Positions 40,040 to 54,088 of a stretch of DNA of 64,000 bases are shown in pieces (the first letter of the stretch is position 1; each line of letters starts with the position of its first letter). This DNA is from Pseudocitrobacter vendiensis. Lineage in GTDB: Bacteria > Pseudomonadota > Gammaproteobacteria > Enterobacterales > Enterobacteriaceae. The notes beneath the pieces were generated by a model, which saw only the letters and a program-made list of their open reading frames with translations, searched no databases and was not told where the DNA came from. The stretch spans positions 22,368 to 86,367 of the forward strand of contig NZ_CALSBS010000023.1 of NCBI RefSeq assembly GCF_943590815.1, written 5' to 3'. Both the position numbers and the translations under genes were made by a program.

Positions 40040-41491
40040 ATGGATAAATCAAACAATTCAGACGCTCGCGAATCGCTACGCGAAAGCATCTCTGTCTCGG
40101 CAATTCGTCAACGGGCTGACGGCCAAATGTTGGCGCTGGTGTGGCTGCTTTGGGTTATCTCGCTGGTTGTGGGCTGGATAGCCGGTAATGCGCTGGTGGC
40201 GCTATGTGTCGCCACACCATTAGCGATTCTGGCCACGCTTGTTACCGCATTTTTTCGCGGGCGATTAATTTCACGGTTGTTTTTTGCGTTTATCCTGATG
40301 GCCTTTTCCGCACTGCTTATTCAGCTTGGCGAGGGCGAAACAGAATATCACTTCTCCGTTTTTGTGCTTTTGTCCGCGTTGCTGGCCTGGCGTGACTGGC
40401 GTCCGCTAGTGATGGGTGCTGCAGTTATCGCAGTACACCATTTAGTCTTTAACTATTTGCAGGAATATAACCTTTATCACATCGTTATTTTTATGCATAC
40501 CGGCCTGCATATGGTGATGATGCATGGCGCGTTTGTGGTGGTACAAACCCTTTTCCTGGTCGTTCTGGCAGTACGTATGGAACAAGATGCAGTATCTGCC
40601 AGTGAGGTAGCGAAACTGGCGGCAGTCATTAATTGTGAACCCGGCAGTCTGACCCTGGCGCGAGAATCAAAAGTCAGTCATTCTCCTTTCGCCCGTACCT
40701 TTAGCCGAACGCTTGGCGCGATGCGCACTACGCTGGAGCAGGTGAGTAGCAATGTTGGTCAGTTGCTGGATACCTCGCAAACCATTTTGCAGCGCAATAC
40801 CGCACTATCAGAACGTACTGACAGCCAGGCCACTTCTCTCGCCATCGCCGCAAGCGCGATGGAGCAACTGGCGAGCGCGGCGTCACTGACCAGTGAACAA
40901 GCCAGTGAGGCGCGCAAGCGTGTTTTACAGGCGTGCGATGTCGCGAGGCGGGGTGGGGAAAACATCCGTGCGGCGACGGCGTCAATGATGCACATTCGTG
41001 ATGAATCACAGCAGATTAATAGCATTCTGGAGTTAATCGACGGCATCGCCTTTCAGACGAATATTCTGTCGCTGAACGCCTCGGTTGAAGCGACACGCGC
41101 AGGCGAACATGGCCGAGGGTTTGCGGTGGTCGCCTCTGAAGTGCGTTCGCTGGCGTTACGTTGTGAAGAGGCGGCGAAAGAGATTCGCCAGCTTACCGCC
41201 GCCTCGGTGAAAAGCACCCATCAGGGCGCTGAGCAGGTCGAGCTGGCGGGAAATACGATGCAGGCGATCATTACGCATATTGAAGGCTTACAGGACTCGC
41301 TGGAAATCCTCTCTTCGATGAGCGAACAACAGCGCGCCAGCGTGATGCAGATGAAGGGCAGTATCGCCACCATTGATGCCAGCGTGCAGGAAAACGTCCA
41401 GCATGTGGCGCAGACCATGCAGATGGCGCAGCAACAGCAGCACTATACCGGCGAACTGAAAACGGCGATTTCGGTGTTCAGGTTGGTGTAA
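40040..41491 (+). CDS. Methyl-accepting chemotaxis-like receptor without a periplasmic ligand domain
   Basis: A 483-residue receptor. The N-terminal part (about 28-180) is a bundle of roughly six hydrophobic spans with very short loops, so the sensor is in the membrane. The cytoplasmic hairpin tip reads [20 protein letters not shown] then [20 protein letters not shown], near the consensus but with Ala-to-Ser, Ala-to-Ser and Ala-to-Thr changes. No C-terminal NWETF-type CheR tether is present. It may detect a membrane or energy signal; chemotaxis coupling is likely but untested. No counterpart sits here in E. coli K-12. Confidence 0.85.
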   Translation: MDKSNNSDARESLRESISVSAIRQRADGQMLALVWLLWVISLVVGWIAGNALVALCVATPLAILATLVTAFFRGRLISRLFFAFILMAFSALLIQLGEGETEYHFSVFVLLSALLAWRDWRPLVMGAAVIAVHHLVFNYLQEYNLYHIVIFMHTGLHMVMMHGAFVVVQTLFLVVLAVRMEQDAVSASEVAKLAAVINCEPGSLTLARESKVSHSPFARTFSRTLGAMRTTLEQVSSNVGQLLDTSQTILQRNTALSERTDSQATSLAIAASAMEQLASAASLTSEQASEARKRVLQACDVARRGGENIRAATASMMHIRDESQQINSILELIDGIAFQTNILSLNASVEATRAGEHGRGFAVVASEVRSLALRCEEAAKEIRQLTAASVKSTHQGAEQVELAGNTMQAIITHIEGLQDSLEILSSMSEQQRASVMQMKGSIATIDASVQENVQHVAQTMQMAQQQQHYTGELKTAISVFRLV

Positions 41492-41562
41492 CCTAACCCT
41501 AAATTGCTGAAGTGAATTGTTGAAATGATGTTGCATGGTTGCGATATACTAAGCCGAATTGA

Positions 41563-42078
<516 letters not shown>

Positions 42079-42090
42079 AACGCGGTCTGC

Positions 42091-42115
42091 GCCCGGTAGC
42101 GATGCGCCACCGGGC
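42091..42115. terminator. Hairpin between yqhA and gpr
   Basis: GCCCGGT and ACCGGGC form a 7-bp stem between two convergent genes. There is no T-run, so this may be a REP relic rather than a terminator. Confidence 0.4.
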
Positions 42116-42125
42116 AAAGAGTGTG

Positions 42126-43166
42126 CTATTTATCTGACGACGCCTGCCACAAATTCAGTTGCCCATCGGCAACATGCTTATCAATCTGCGCCAGCTCTTC
42201 TGCCGTAAAGTTCAGGTTATTCAGGGCCTGAACGTTCTCTTCAATTTGTTCCGGTCGGCTTGCGCCAATCAATACCGATGTTACGCGGTTGTCCTTCAGC
42301 AACCAGCTAAGGGCCATCTGCGCCATACTCTGGCCACGACGTTGTGCCATCTCGTTTAATAAACGCAGGCTGTTGAGGTTGCTTTCACTCAACATATTCT
42401 CGGTCAGACCGCGCGCTTTTTTCCCTTCTGTCTGCATGCGTGAGCCGTCCGGAATTCCGTTGAGGTATTTACCGGTCAGCAGCCCTTGCGCCAGCGGGGT
42501 AAAGGCGATGCAGCCGACGCCGTTCTCTTCCAGCGTATTCAGCAGGCCGCTCTTATCGACCCAGCGGTTGAGCAGGTTGTAGGAAGGCTGGTGGATAAGT
42601 AACGGGATTTTCCACTCGCGCAACAGCTCCGCCATCTTTTGCGTGCGCTCTGGCGAATAAGACGAGATGCCGACATACAGCGCTTTTCCGCTCTGCACCG
42701 CCTGCGCCAGCGCGGCAGCGGTTTCTTCCATCGGCGTGTTTTCATCAACACGGTGCGAGTAGAAGATATCGACGTAATCCAGCCCCATGCGCTTCAGGCT
42801 CTGGTCGAGGCTGGCGAGCAAGTATTTGCGCGAACCGCCCTTGCCATATGGCCCCGGCCACATGTCGTATCCGGCTTTGGTCGAGATGATCAGCTCATCG
42901 CGATAGGCAGCGAAATCTTCCCGCAGCAGGCGGCCAAAGTTCTCTTCCGCACTGCCCGGAGGGGGCCCGTAGTTATTGGCGAGATCGAGGTGAGTAATGC
43001 CGCAGTCGAACGCTTTACGCAGCAGCGCGCGTTGGCTGTCGAGCGACTGGATATGACCAAAACTGTGCCATAACCCGAGTGACAGCGCGGGCAGTTGCAG
43101 GCCGCTGTTGCCGCAATAGCGATATTGCATCTGCTCGTAACGGGCAGGATTGGCGGACCAGGTCAT
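42126..43166 (-). CDS. gpr: L-glyceraldehyde 3-phosphate reductase (YghZ)
   Basis: A 346-residue aldo-keto reductase (AKR14 group) that reduces toxic L-glyceraldehyde 3-phosphate and methylglyoxal with NADPH. Tetrad residues are in HLDLANNYGPP (Asp, Tyr), IISTKAGYDMWPG (Lys) and FYSHRVDENTP (His). Cofactor-binding IGASRPEQIEENV is at the C-terminus. It is divergent from yghX. Confidence 0.95.
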   Translation of the reverse strand: MTWSANPARYEQMQYRYCGNSGLQLPALSLGLWHSFGHIQSLDSQRALLRKAFDCGITHLDLANNYGPPPGSAEENFGRLLREDFAAYRDELIISTKAGYDMWPGPYGKGGSRKYLLASLDQSLKRMGLDYVDIFYSHRVDENTPMEETAAALAQAVQSGKALYVGISSYSPERTQKMAELLREWKIPLLIHQPSYNLLNRWVDKSGLLNTLEENGVGCIAFTPLAQGLLTGKYLNGIPDGSRMQTEGKKARGLTENMLSESNLNSLRLLNEMAQRRGQSMAQMALSWLLKDNRVTSVLIGASRPEQIEENVQALNNLNFTAEELAQIDKHVADGQLNLWQASSDK

Positions 43167-43322
43167 AATGTCTCCTTGATTGTCTGATTTTTGAAACGCT
43201 GTTTCCAGATTAACGTTTTTGTCACAACCAACCCGTCGGCGGGATCACAATGCTGATGATTTATGGGCAATAAATCTGTCTTGTGCTTTTCTTAGTTAAT
43301 GCCTGTTAATGGAGATCCCTCG

Positions 43323-44210
43323 ATGACCCGACTGACCGCCAAAGACTTTCCGCAAGCGTTGCTCGATTACTACGACTATTACGCACACGGCAAAATTTCC
43401 AGGCGCGAGTTTCTCCAACTGGCGGGACGATACGCCGTCGGCGGCATGACTGCGCTGGCGCTGTTTAATCTTCTCAAGCCCAACTACGCGCTGGCGGAAC
43501 AGGTCGAGTTCACCGACCCGGATATCAAACCGAAATATATTCGTTATCCGTCGCCCAACGGCCACGGTGAGGTGCGCGGTTATCTGGTCACGCCGACGAA
43601 AGCCGCCGGAAAGATGCCCGCCGTGGTGGTGGTGCATGAAAATCGTGGGCTTAACCCGTATATAGAAGATGTTGCCCGACGTGTCGCGAAAGCGGGCTAT
43701 ATTGCCCTTGCTCCGGATGGGCTCTCTTCCGTCGGCGGTTATCCCGGTAATGATGATGAAGGGCGCGAGTTACAGCAAAAAGTCGACCCGACCAAACTGA
43801 TGAATGATTTCTTCGCCGCGATTGAGTTTATGCAGGCGCATCCGCAGGCGACGGGCAAAGTCGGGATAACCGGTTTTTGCTATGGTGGCGGCGTGTCGAA
43901 TGCGGCGGCGGTGGCTTACCCTGAGCTGGCCTGCGCGGTGCCGTTCTACGGACGTCAGGCCCCGGTCGCGGATGTGGAAAAAATCAATGCCCCTTTATTG
44001 CTGCATTACGCGGCGCTGGATACGCGTATTAACGAAGGCTGGCCGGCAATGGAAGAGGCGTTAAAAGCGCATAAAAAAGTGTACGAAGCCTATATTTATC
44101 CGGGCGTGAATCATGGTTTCCACAACGACTCGACTCCGCGCTACGACAAGGCCGCAGCGGAGCTCGCCTGGCAGCGAACGCTGGCGTGGTTTGAGAAATA
44201 TTTGCACTGA
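43323..44210 (+). CDS. yghX: YghX, dienelactone-hydrolase family protein
   Basis: A 295-residue alpha/beta hydrolase with a nucleophile in [10 protein letters not shown] (Cys, as in dienelactone hydrolases), an Asp in [13 protein letters not shown] and a His in YPGVNHGFH. Before the hydrolase is an [10 protein letters not shown] stretch with a hydrophobic segment after it (about residues 24-50), resembling a twin-arginine signal placed slightly inside. The ATG at 43323 has a GGAG site. The E. coli K-12 copy is a pseudogene; here the frame is complete. Substrate unknown. Confidence 0.9.
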   Translation: MTRLTAKDFPQALLDYYDYYAHGKISRREFLQLAGRYAVGGMTALALFNLLKPNYALAEQVEFTDPDIKPKYIRYPSPNGHGEVRGYLVTPTKAAGKMPAVVVVHENRGLNPYIEDVARRVAKAGYIALAPDGLSSVGGYPGNDDEGRELQQKVDPTKLMNDFFAAIEFMQAHPQATGKVGITGFCYGGGVSNAAAVAYPELACAVPFYGRQAPVADVEKINAPLLLHYAALDTRINEGWPAMEEALKAHKKVYEAYIYPGVNHGFHNDSTPRYDKAAAELAWQRTLAWFEKYLH

Positions 44211-44290
44211 AAGTAAAGGCTGCAAATAGCACTGGATATCGCTCAAAAAGTCGCTATATAATTTTATATATAACGATTGAGGGTTGTGCG

Positions 44291-44581
44291 ATGGATAACC
44301 ATTTTGGTAAAGGCCTGATGGCCGGGCTGAAAGCACCTTACGCCGACAGTGCGCAGAAGGTTCTGGGCTTTTGTTCTGACTATAAACGCGGGTTTGTGCT
44401 GGGGTTTTCCCATCGCATGTTTGAGAAGACGGGCGACCGCCAGCTCAGCGCATGGGAAGCGGGCGTCCTGACACGACGCTATGGTCTGGATAAAGAGATG
44501 GTGATGGATTTCTTTAAAGAACACGAATCCAGCACCACGGTGCGCTACTTTATGGCGGGTTATCGCCTGGAAGGCAGATAA
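44291..44581 (+). CDS. yghW: YghW, DUF2623 family protein
   Basis: A 96-residue soluble protein of unknown function, recognised by [37 protein letters not shown] and [17 protein letters not shown]. It lies between yghX and yghU as in E. coli and is followed by a strong bidirectional hairpin. Confidence 0.9.
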   Translation: MDNHFGKGLMAGLKAPYADSAQKVLGFCSDYKRGFVLGFSHRMFEKTGDRQLSAWEAGVLTRRYGLDKEMVMDFFKEHESSTTVRYFMAGYRLEGR

Positions 44582-44603
44582 ACCGGGTGGAGTGCACCCG
44601 GTT
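44581..44603. terminator. Bidirectional terminator between yghW and yghU
   Basis: AACCGGGTG and CACCCGGTT form a perfect 9-bp stem with a 5-base loop between two convergent genes. Confidence 0.75.
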
Positions 44604-44611
44604 TCCGTCGT

Positions 44612-45478
44612 TTAACCCTGACGTTTATCTTCTGTTTGGGTGTCGAAATCGCTGGCGGCATGACGCTCATGCAGTTGTTCATTCAACGAGCCATTGGTAC
44701 GGTTAACAATGCGTCCGCGTTGTACCGCCGGACGGTTGGCGATATCCTTCGCCCAGCGCTGCACGTTTTTGTAGCTCTTCGCATCGAGGAACTCGTCCGC
44801 ACCGTACACGGTACCCAGCACCACGTTGCCAAACCACGGCCACACCGCCATGTCGGCAATGGTGTACTCTTCACCTGCCACATAGCGCCCGCGCGCCAGC
44901 TGTTTATCCAGCACATCCAGCAGACGTTTCGCTTCCATGGTGAAACGGTCGATCGCGTACTCAATTTTCACCGGCGCATAGTTATAGAAGTGGCCAAAAC
45001 CGCCGCCGAGGAATGGCGCGGAGCCTTGCAGCCAGAATAGCCAGTTCAGGGTTTCTACGCGGCCAGCCGGATCTTTAGGCAGGAAGTGACCAAATTTTTC
45101 CGCCAGATAGAGCAGGATATTGCCGGACTCAAACACGCGGGTTGGCGGCGTGGTGGAGTGGTCGCGCAGGGCCGGGATTTTCGAGTTTGGGTTCACTTCA
45201 ACAAAACCGCTGGAGAACTGATCGCCCTCGCCAATGCGGATGAGCCACGCGTCATACTCCGCGCCCGTCACGCCCAGAGCCAACAACTCTTCGAGCATGA
45301 TGGTGACTTTCTGGCCGTTCGGTGTTCCCAGCGAATAGAGCTGAAGCGGGTGATGCCCAACCGGCAGCTCTTTTTCATGCGTTGCGCCGGAAACCGGACG
45401 ATTGATATTGGCGAACGCGCCGCCGTTATTCTGTTTCCACTCCCAAACTTTGGGAGGCTGATAGGTATTGTCTGACAT
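44612..45478 (-). CDS. yghU: YghU, GSH-disulfide reductase of the Nu-class GST family
   Basis: A 288-residue glutathione transferase-like protein. The thioredoxin-like N domain (about 40-125) contains LQLYSLGTPNGQKVTIMLEE and NPNSKIPALRD, and the helical C domain holds YTIADMAVWPWFG. E. coli YghU binds two glutathiones and has disulfide-bond reductase activity. The ATG at 45478 gives the E. coli length; the frame extends upstream only through the palindromic repeat. It is divergent from gsp. Confidence 0.95.
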   Translation of the reverse strand: MSDNTYQPPKVWEWKQNNGGAFANINRPVSGATHEKELPVGHHPLQLYSLGTPNGQKVTIMLEELLALGVTGAEYDAWLIRIGEGDQFSSGFVEVNPNSKIPALRDHSTTPPTRVFESGNILLYLAEKFGHFLPKDPAGRVETLNWLFWLQGSAPFLGGGFGHFYNYAPVKIEYAIDRFTMEAKRLLDVLDKQLARGRYVAGEEYTIADMAVWPWFGNVVLGTVYGADEFLDAKSYKNVQRWAKDIANRPAVQRGRIVNRTNGSLNEQLHERHAASDFDTQTEDKRQG

Positions 45479-45539
45479 GTTGGCCTGCCTTTTTGATGAT
45501 GTGTTGAGGCAGTGTAGCAGTTGATGAGGGAAATGATCA

Positions 45540-45627
45540 CCCTCACCCCGGCCCTCTCCCTGAGGGAGAGGGAGAAAAACCGCACAGATTGGTCCCCTCT
45601 CCCTGTGGGAGAGGGTTAGGGTGAGGG
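45540..45627. repeat. Interspersed long palindrome, copy 3
   Basis: Opens CCCTCACCCCGGCCCTCTCC and ends in GGGAGAGGGTTAGGGTGAGG, like the copies at 24091 and 39706, but slightly shorter. It lies between the divergent yghU and gsp genes, so it is not simply a terminator. Confidence 0.8.
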
Positions 45628-45757
45628 CATCAGACCGCACAGTGTGACAGCGCGCACAACAGGTGTATGATTAACGGACACCTGTTGGATAAATAACAAC
45701 GTGCAGGGACGACCACACCCGTTATTACTCGCCGCCTGCATGCTCTGAGGAAGACAC

Positions 45758-47611
45758 ATGAGTTGTACGAGTAGTGACGCGCCGTTTGGCACGTTGTTGG
45801 GATATGCACCGGGTGGCGTCGCCATCTATTCTTCAAATTACAGCAGCCTGAAGCCCGAAGAGCGGGCGGATGATGTTTCGTTCCGTAGCTATATCGATAA
45901 CGAATACATGGGCTACAAGTGGCAATGCGTTGAATTCGCGCGCCGCTTCCTGTTCCTCACCTACGGTTTTGTTTTCACCGACGTCGGCATGGCCTATGAA
46001 ATCTTCTCTCTGCGCTTTTTGCGCCAGGTAGTGAATGACGACATTCTGCCGTTGCAGGCGTTTGCCAACGGTTCCCGTCGCGCGCCGAAAGCGGGCTCGC
46101 TGCTCATCTGGCAGAAGGGCGGTGAATTCCATGAAACCGGCCACGTCGCGGTTATCACCCAACTGGTCGGCAACAAAGTGCGTATTGCGGAACAGAACGT
46201 TATCCATTCGCCGTTGCCTGCGGGCCAGCAGTGGACGCGCGAGCTGACGCTGGAAGTGAAAGATGGCCATTACATCCTTCACGATACGTTTGACGACACC
46301 ACCATTCTTGGCTGGATGATTCAAACCGCCGATACCGAACATAGCCTTGCGCAACCAACGATTGCCAGCAAAGCGCTGAATCTGCAGGGCGCGCGGTTGG
46401 AAAATCGCGGCCAGTTCGACGGTAAATGGCTCAACGAACAGGATTCGTTACAGAAAGCATACGTCGCGGCAAACGGTCATGTGATTAACCAGGACCCGTA
46501 TCAGTACTTCACCATGACGGAAAGTGCTGAGCAGGAACTGATTAAAGCCACCAATGAAATGCATCTGATGTACCTTCACGCTACCGATAAAGTGATGCGT
46601 GACGATAACCTGCTGGCGCTATTTGATATTCCGAAAATTCTTTGGCCGCGTCTGCGTCTCTCATGGCAGCGTCGCCGCCACGACATGATCACCGGGCGCA
46701 TGGATTTCTGCATGGATGAGCGTGGTCTGAAGGTGTACGAATACAACGCCGATTCCGCATCCTGCCATACGGAAGGCGGGTTAATCCTCGAACAGTGGCT
46801 GAAAACTGGCTTCGAGGGCAAAGGCCATAATCCTTCAGATGAACTGCTCAGCGAACTGATTGGCGCATGGAAACACAGTTCGGCGCGTCCATTTGTTCAC
46901 ATCATGCAGGATAAAGATCTGGAAGAAGATTACCACGCGCAATTTATGCAGCGTGCCATTACCCAGGCCGGGTTCGAGTGCAAAATTCTCCACGGCCTGG
47001 AAGAGGTGCACTGGGATGCCGCGGGTCAGCTGGTGGATGATGAAGGGCGACTGGTAAACTGCGTATGGAAAACCTGGGCATGGGAAACCGCCATTGAGCA
47101 GGTGCGCGAAGTCAGCGATGCCGAGTACGCCGCTGTGCCGATCCGCACTGGCAGCCCGGCGGGCGAGGTGCGTTTGATTGACGTGCTGTTGCGTCCGGAA
47201 GTGATGGTCTTCGAACCGCTGTGGACGGTGATCCCGGGCAACAAAGCAATTCTGCCGGTGCTGTGGTCGCTGTTCCCGAATCATCCGTATCTGCTCGACA
47301 CCGATTTTGAAGTGACCGATGCGCTGGCGAAAACCGGCTATGCGGTGAAACCGATCTCCGGGCGCTGCGGCAGCAACATTGACCTGGTGAGCGGGCACGA
47401 TCAGCTTCTTGATCAAACCAGCGGTAAGTTTGTCGACCGCAAAAATATCTACCAGCAGTTGTGGTGTCTGCCAAACGTCGCCGGGAAATACATCCAGGTT
47501 TGTACCTTTACCGTCGGCGGGAACTACGGTGGGACCTGCCTGCGCGGCGATACGTCGCTGGTGATTAAGAAAGAGAGCGATATCGAACCGCTGGTGGTGA
47601 TTGAGCGTTAA
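45758..47611 (+). CDS. gsp: Bifunctional glutathionylspermidine synthetase/amidase
   Basis: A 617-residue enzyme. The N-terminal CHAP-type amidase (about 1-195) has its nucleophile Cys57 in WQCVEFARRF and His in HETGHVAVI. The C-terminal ATP-grasp synthetase (about 205-617) shows RMDFCMDERGLKVYEYNAD and KPISGRCGSNIDL. It makes and breaks the glutathione-spermidine conjugate. The amidase also protects against oxidants through protein S-thiolation. It shares its synthetase fold with ygiC in this window. Confidence 0.96.
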   Translation: MSCTSSDAPFGTLLGYAPGGVAIYSSNYSSLKPEERADDVSFRSYIDNEYMGYKWQCVEFARRFLFLTYGFVFTDVGMAYEIFSLRFLRQVVNDDILPLQAFANGSRRAPKAGSLLIWQKGGEFHETGHVAVITQLVGNKVRIAEQNVIHSPLPAGQQWTRELTLEVKDGHYILHDTFDDTTILGWMIQTADTEHSLAQPTIASKALNLQGARLENRGQFDGKWLNEQDSLQKAYVAANGHVINQDPYQYFTMTESAEQELIKATNEMHLMYLHATDKVMRDDNLLALFDIPKILWPRLRLSWQRRRHDMITGRMDFCMDERGLKVYEYNADSASCHTEGGLILEQWLKTGFEGKGHNPSDELLSELIGAWKHSSARPFVHIMQDKDLEEDYHAQFMQRAITQAGFECKILHGLEEVHWDAAGQLVDDEGRLVNCVWKTWAWETAIEQVREVSDAEYAAVPIRTGSPAGEVRLIDVLLRPEVMVFEPLWTVIPGNKAILPVLWSLFPNHPYLLDTDFEVTDALAKTGYAVKPISGRCGSNIDLVSGHDQLLDQTSGKFVDRKNIYQQLWCLPNVAGKYIQVCTFTVGGNYGGTCLRGDTSLVIKKESDIEPLVVIER

Positions 47612-47620
47612 ACAGCCAGG

Positions 47621-47649
47621 ACGGAGCCTGCAACGGGCTCCGTTTTTTT
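47621..47649 (+). terminator. Terminator of gsp
   Basis: ACGGAGCC and GGCTCCGT form an 8-bp stem followed by seven T. Confidence 0.92.
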
Positions 47650-47724
47650 ACCTGCGAACAGCACGACACAATATTGAACCCTTCGGGCAATTCGGCGCAT
47701 AAATTGATCCAGCACATCCCAAAC

Positions 47725-47752
47725 GTATGATGAATCTTTAAAATCATCATAC
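47725..47752. promoter_or_regulatory. NikR operator of nikABCDE
   Basis: GTATGA-N16-TCATAC, the exact palindrome defined for NikR in E. coli, lies 38 bases before the nikA start. A half site TTGAT (47704-47708) upstream may belong to an FNR box, since nik is FNR-dependent in E. coli, but its partner half is poor. Confidence 0.95.
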
Positions 47753-47790
47753 TCACTTAGTTGTACTCCTTTTCACTGAAGGTCACTATT

Positions 47791-49362
47791 TTGTCCATTC
47801 TTCGTCGCACGCTCATTGCGCTGCTGACCTGTGCCTCGTTTTTCGCACACGCCGCTGCGCCAGATGAAATCACTACCGCCTGGCCGGTTAATGTCGGGCC
47901 GCTCAATCCTCACCTCTATACGCCAAACCAGATGTTTGCCCAGAATATGGTTTACGAGCCGCTGGTGAAGTATCAGGCCGATGGATCGGTGAAACCCTGG
48001 CTGGCAAAGAGCTGGACGCACTCGGATGATGGTAAAACCTGGACCTTCACCCTGCGTGATGATGTGACCTTCTCCAACGGCGAACCGTTTGATGCGCAGG
48101 CCGCGGCAGAAAACTTCCGCGTGGTGCTCGATAACCGCCAGCGCCATGCCTGGCTGGAGCTGGTGAATCAAATCGTCGATGTAAAAGCGCTGAATAAAAC
48201 TGAGCTGCAAATTACCCTGAAAAGTGCCTATTACCCCTTCCTGCAGGAACTGGCGTTACCCCGACCTTTCCGTTTTATCGCCCCCTCGCAGTTTAAAGGT
48301 AATGAGACGATGCGCGGCATCAAAGCGCCTATCGGCACGGGTCCATGGGTGCTGAAAGAATCGAAACTGAATCAGTATGATGTCTTCGTCCGCAACGAAA
48401 AGTATTGGGGTGAAAAACCGGCGATTAACAAGATAACCATTAAAGTGATCCCCGACCCGACAACCCGCGCGGTAGCGTTTGAAACCGGTGATATTGACCT
48501 GCTGTATGGCAATGAAGGGTTATTGCCGCTTGATACCTTTGAGCGCTTCAGCCACAACCCGGCGTACCGTACGCAGCTTTCTCAACCGATTGAAACGGTA
48601 ATGCTGGCGCTGAACTCTGCCAAAGCCCCCACCAATGAACTGGCGGTGCGCGAAGCGCTGAATCATGCGGTGAATAAAAAATCCCTGATCGACAACGTGC
48701 TTTATGGCACGCAACAGGTAGCGGATACGCTGTTTGCGCCGACCGTACCTTATGCCGACCTCAACCTGAAACCGCGCCAGTACGATCCGCAGCAGGCGAA
48801 AGCGTTGCTGGAAAAAGCAGGCTGGACGCTGCCCGCAGGCAAAGATATCCGCGAGAAAAACGGTCAGCCGCTACGAATTGAACTGTCGTTCATCGGCACC
48901 GATGCATTAAGCAAGTCGATGGCCGAAATTATTCAGGCCGATATGCACCAGATTGGTGTTGATGTTGCCCTGATCGGCGAAGAAGAGAGCAGTATTTACG
49001 CCCGCCAGCGCGATGGTCGCTTTGGCATGATCTTCAACCGTACCTGGGGCGCGCCTTACGATCCGCATGCGTTTTTAAGCTCGATGCGTGTGCCCTCGCA
49101 CGCCGATTTTCAGGCGCAACAAGGGTTAGCCGACAAACCGCTGATTGATAAAGAGATTGGCGAAGTACTGGAAACCACGGACGAAACAAAACGCCAGGCG
49201 CTTTACCGTGATATTTTGACGCGCCTGCATAGCGATGCGGTGTATCTGCCAATCAGCTACGTGTCGATGATGGTGGTGGCGAAACCTGAACTGGGCAAAA
49301 TTCCCTACGCGCCCATCGCCAGCGATATTCCTTTTGAACAGATTACCCCGGTGAAACCCTGA
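47791..49362 (+). CDS. nikA: Nickel-binding periplasmic protein NikA
   Basis: A 523-residue substrate-binding protein of the Ni ABC importer. A signal peptide ends AHAAA before [18 protein letters not shown], as in E. coli NikA, and sequence identity continues throughout (for example [20 protein letters not shown] and [19 protein letters not shown]). The start is TTG at 47791 with a GAAGG site, giving the E. coli length; an earlier TTG at 47761 lies very close to the operator and is unlikely. It heads nikABCDER. Confidence 0.96.
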   Translation: MSILRRTLIALLTCASFFAHAAAPDEITTAWPVNVGPLNPHLYTPNQMFAQNMVYEPLVKYQADGSVKPWLAKSWTHSDDGKTWTFTLRDDVTFSNGEPFDAQAAAENFRVVLDNRQRHAWLELVNQIVDVKALNKTELQITLKSAYYPFLQELALPRPFRFIAPSQFKGNETMRGIKAPIGTGPWVLKESKLNQYDVFVRNEKYWGEKPAINKITIKVIPDPTTRAVAFETGDIDLLYGNEGLLPLDTFERFSHNPAYRTQLSQPIETVMLALNSAKAPTNELAVREALNHAVNKKSLIDNVLYGTQQVADTLFAPTVPYADLNLKPRQYDPQQAKALLEKAGWTLPAGKDIREKNGQPLRIELSFIGTDALSKSMAEIIQADMHQIGVDVALIGEEESSIYARQRDGRFGMIFNRTWGAPYDPHAFLSSMRVPSHADFQAQQGLADKPLIDKEIGEVLETTDETKRQALYRDILTRLHSDAVYLPISYVSMMVVAKPELGKIPYAPIASDIPFEQITPVKP

Positions 49363-50302
49363 TGTTGCGTTACGTATTCCGCCGCGTGCTGCTGTTGATC
49401 CCGATGGTGCTTTCTGCCTCGGTGATCATTTTTCTGATGTTACGCCTCGGCACCGGCGACCCGGCGCTCGATTATCTGCGTCTGTCTAACCTGCCGCCGA
49501 CGCCGGAAATGCTGGCTTCTACCCGCACCATGCTGGGGCTGGATCAGCCGCTGTACGTGCAGTACGGAACCTGGTTGTGGAAAGCGCTGCATCTTGATTT
49601 TGGCATCTCGTTTGCCACGCAGCGCCCGGTGCTGGACGATATGCTGACCTTCCTGCCCGCCACGCTGGAACTGGCGGGCGCGGCGCTGGTGTTAATTCTG
49701 CTCACTTCCGTACCGCTCGGCATCTGGGCGGCGCGCCATCGCGATCGCCTGCCGGATTTCGCCGTGCGTTTTATCGCGTTTCTTGGCGTCTCGATGCCTA
49801 ACTTCTGGTTGGCGTTTTTGCTGGTGATGTTCTTCTCGGTCTATCTGCAATGGCTGCCCGCGATGGGTTACGGCGGCTGGCAGCACATCATTTTGCCTGC
49901 GGTTTCCATCGCTTTTATGTCGCTGGCGATTAACGCGCGTCTGCTGCGCGCCAGTATGCTGGACGTCGCGGGTCAGCGTCATGTGACCTGGGCGCGACTG
50001 CGCGGCCTGAACGACAAACAGACCGAACGTCGCCACATCCTGCGCAATGCCTCGCTGCCGATGATCACCGCCGTGGGGATGCACATTGGCGAACTGATTG
50101 GCGGGACGATGATTATCGAAAACATCTTTGCCTGGCCGGGCGTCGGGCGCTATGCGGTGTCGGCGATTTTCAACCGTGACTATCCGGTGATCCAATGCTT
50201 TACGCTGATGATGGTGGTGGTTTTTGTGGTCTGTAATTTGATTGTCGATTTGCTCAACGCCGCGCTGGACCCGCGCATTCGTCGTCATGAAGGAGCCCAC
50301 GC

Positions 50303-50306
<4 letters not shown>
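49362..50306 (+). CDS. nikB: Nickel ABC importer permease NikB
   Basis: A 314-residue inner-membrane permease of the dipeptide/nickel family with six spans. The ATPase-coupling EAA-like loop is seen as [14 protein letters not shown]. The ATG overlaps the last base of the nikA stop, and the stop overlaps nikC. Confidence 0.96.
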
Positions 50307-53106
<2,800 letters not shown>

Positions 53107-53107
53107 G

Positions 53108-54088
53108 TTAGTCGTAGCTCACATTAAAGACCATATGCCCGGTGACATCGCCCGCCTGCGCTTTGGGCTGATATTGATAGAATCGGGCAAAATAGCGCAG
53201 GTCAATAAACTGCGAGACGGCGCTATTCAAGGTCGCGACGTGATTTGCCTGGCGGAACGGCACAGGTCGGCGGTTCTCGTCCATAATCTGCACGCCGATA
53301 CCTTCAGCTGCTGTTCTGCTGCGGCTCTCATTGCGAATCACGCCCAGCGCAGGTGAAATACCGTCTGGCGTGTTTCCGTCAAAGGTCATATTCAGCCGCG
53401 TACCGGCGACGCTAACATTCCCCGCGCACTGCATACGAATCGAAAAATTGCGCCCCCCGGCCCCTGTCCCTTTCCCTTTCAGGGCGGCAAGGGGAATGGA
53501 GCCGAGATTCACGCGGAAGTTGGCATTATTGGTGATGCGACAGGAGGGCGAGACGATAATCAGCGAGTTTTCGCGCAGCCAGGTATTCAGCAATGACTGA
53601 CTACCGCTACCAAAGGTCGTATATTGCCCGGCGGCGACCGCGCCGCTACCCACAAGGTTTGCTGTCTTAATTACGTCCAGCTTGAAGGAGAGGTCGTTAA
53701 GCGAGACATCACTTTTACCTCCTCCGCCAACGTCAATTTTCCCGGGATAGCCAACCTGCTGAGCCTGACGCTGAAGCGTAAATCGCAGGCCAATACCGGG
53801 AATATTGGTTGACCAGATCTGATTGCCCGTTTCGCGACTGCCATTCGCGATAACTTTCGTTTCCAGACTCTGAGAGCCGCTGCATTGAAGCTGCAAACGA
53901 TTGTCGCGTAAAGGCCAGCTGCGGCTGGCAATCACCGTTCCGGGCGGTGTTTGCGGCTGGACCATGACGCGCCCGATATCCATAAACAGTGGGGAAGGGA
54001 CCGCGTCCGAACCCAGAATACAACCGGCATTGGCTACGCCGCTGGTGAGCAGCGTGGCGGCTAACCACCATTTTGTGCAAAGTTTCAT
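53108..54088 (-). CDS. Fimbrial tip adhesin-like subunit
   Basis: A 326-residue exported protein: signal peptide ending VANA, an N-terminal putative binding domain (about 24-190) with cysteines in AGCILGS and LQCSGSQ, and a C-terminal pilin domain (about 195-326) with SPSCRITNNANFRVNLGSIP, RMQCAGN and the chaperone-binding end GHMVFNVSYD. The two-domain build and last place in the operon mark an adhesin; the receptor is unknown. The ATG at 54088 overlaps the usher stop (ATGA). Confidence 0.88.
   Translation of the reverse strand: MKLCTKWWLAATLLTSGVANAGCILGSDAVPSPLFMDIGRVMVQPQTPPGTVIASRSWPLRDNRLQLQCSGSQSLETKVIANGSRETGNQIWSTNIPGIGLRFTLQRQAQQVGYPGKIDVGGGGKSDVSLNDLSFKLDVIKTANLVGSGAVAAGQYTTFGSGSQSLLNTWLRENSLIIVSPSCRITNNANFRVNLGSIPLAALKGKGTGAGGRNFSIRMQCAGNVSVAGTRLNMTFDGNTPDGISPALGVIRNESRSRTAAEGIGVQIMDENRRPVPFRQANHVATLNSAVSQFIDLRYFARFYQYQPKAQAGDVTGHMVFNVSYD

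Noticed and set aside
47625..47760. tRNA or sRNA gene between gsp and nikA
   Set aside because: The stretch is explained by the gsp terminator and the NikR operator; no cloverleaf was found.
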